NCBI GenBank assembly: GCA_031213475.1
Contig: JARUPZ010000010.1
Location: 8,510,898-8,574,897, forward strand
Origin: Nereocystis luetkeana
Taxonomy: Eukaryota > Sar > Phaeophyceae > Laminariales > Laminariaceae
Length of the DNA stretch: 64,000 nt
Direction of reading: 5' to 3'
Each line of letters begins with the position of its first letter. The stretch's first letter is position 1. The notes beneath the pieces are model-generated. The model searched no databases. It saw nothing but the letters and a program-made list of their open reading frames with translations, and was not told where the DNA came from. Made by a program: the position numbers and the translations under genes. Positions 63,650 through 64,000 of the stretch are shown here, piece after piece.

Positions 63650-63964
63650 AAACGCCACCGAACGTTGCTGAACTTTAGCGGACGCTACTGCTGTGTGTTA
63701 TCGACTCTTTTTCGAACCTTACCGAACCTTACCGAACCTCGCCGAACCTTGCCGAACCTTTCCGAACCTTTTCCGATTTTTCCGAACGTTGTTGGACCGT
63801 TACCAATGACTGCCTTATTCAGTATTAAGAAGCGAAAGCGTTGCCAACCTCGAACGAATCTCACCCAATCCACCGAATCTGATCGAATAGTTCCGAACCT
63901 TGCCGAACCGTACCAAACCTTAACGAACGTGACCGGACCTTACCGAATGCTATCGAATGCTGAA
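63650..63964. repeat. Degenerate minisatellite, CCGAACCTTA words
   Basis: CCGAACCTTACCGAACCTTG and variants recur to near the window end. Confidence 0.7.
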
Positions 63965-64000
63965 GGAAGGTGGACCCACCCCCTGGTCCGACCGGAGCTC

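Overview
This is a eukaryotic nuclear window. It has split genes with GT-AG introns and long C-rich polypyrimidine tracts, very low gene density, many microsatellites and many transposable-element relics. A LINE reverse transcriptase of the type I associate with brown-algal genomes, and a signal-peptide exon with a heterokont-style plastid-targeting look (Phe at the +1 position), make a photosynthetic stramenopile, perhaps a brown alga, the best guess. This is an inference; no rRNA or organelle marker is present.

Three genes can be supported. (1) Plus strand, 10103 to 24200 or 25247: a very large chromatin-type protein built from at least eight exons that join in phase. It carries a PHD finger, an extended PHD (C2HC knuckle plus PHD), a Cys-rich CXXC cluster resembling zf-4CXXC_R1/CDCA7-type fingers, and long Ala/Gly/Pro/Gln-rich tracts. 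Its 5' end is not identified. (2) Minus strand, 49366 down to 38680: a 2-oxoglutarate/Fe(II) oxygenase in three phase-0 exons with HxD, distal His and 2OG-binding Arg visible. A large Gln/Glu-rich insertion separates the last two, and introns of 2.3 and 7.2 kb are packed with repeats. (3) Plus strand, from 58445: a putative plastid-targeted first exon, with a possible later exon at 62054-62585. This one is tentative.

Everything else is repeats. There are 14 copies of a roughly 105 bp TA-flanked MITE with TTACGGGGG ends, about ten copies of a palindromic ~95 bp element, a ~835 bp TAA-flanked TIR element with a deletion derivative, a Harbinger-like MITE, a hAT-like element, a tRNA-headed SINE, and a retroposon-like family that always abuts a poly(G)/poly(C) run. 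A 12-unit ~230 bp tandem array (25.4-27.9 kb) is followed by a 23-unit, 97 bp satellite (28.8-31.0 kb). The right half also holds GGTTY and GGGTC pentanucleotide arrays and many degenerate minisatellites.

The most interesting signal is a lexicon of short TA-bounded palindromes (TATTAATA 14 times, TACCWGGTA 21 times, plus others). They sit in individual repeat copies as extra bases at TA sites. They read as excision footprints of TA-targeting DNA transposons. TATTAATA is exactly what the TTACGGGGG MITE would leave if two bases stayed behind from each end.
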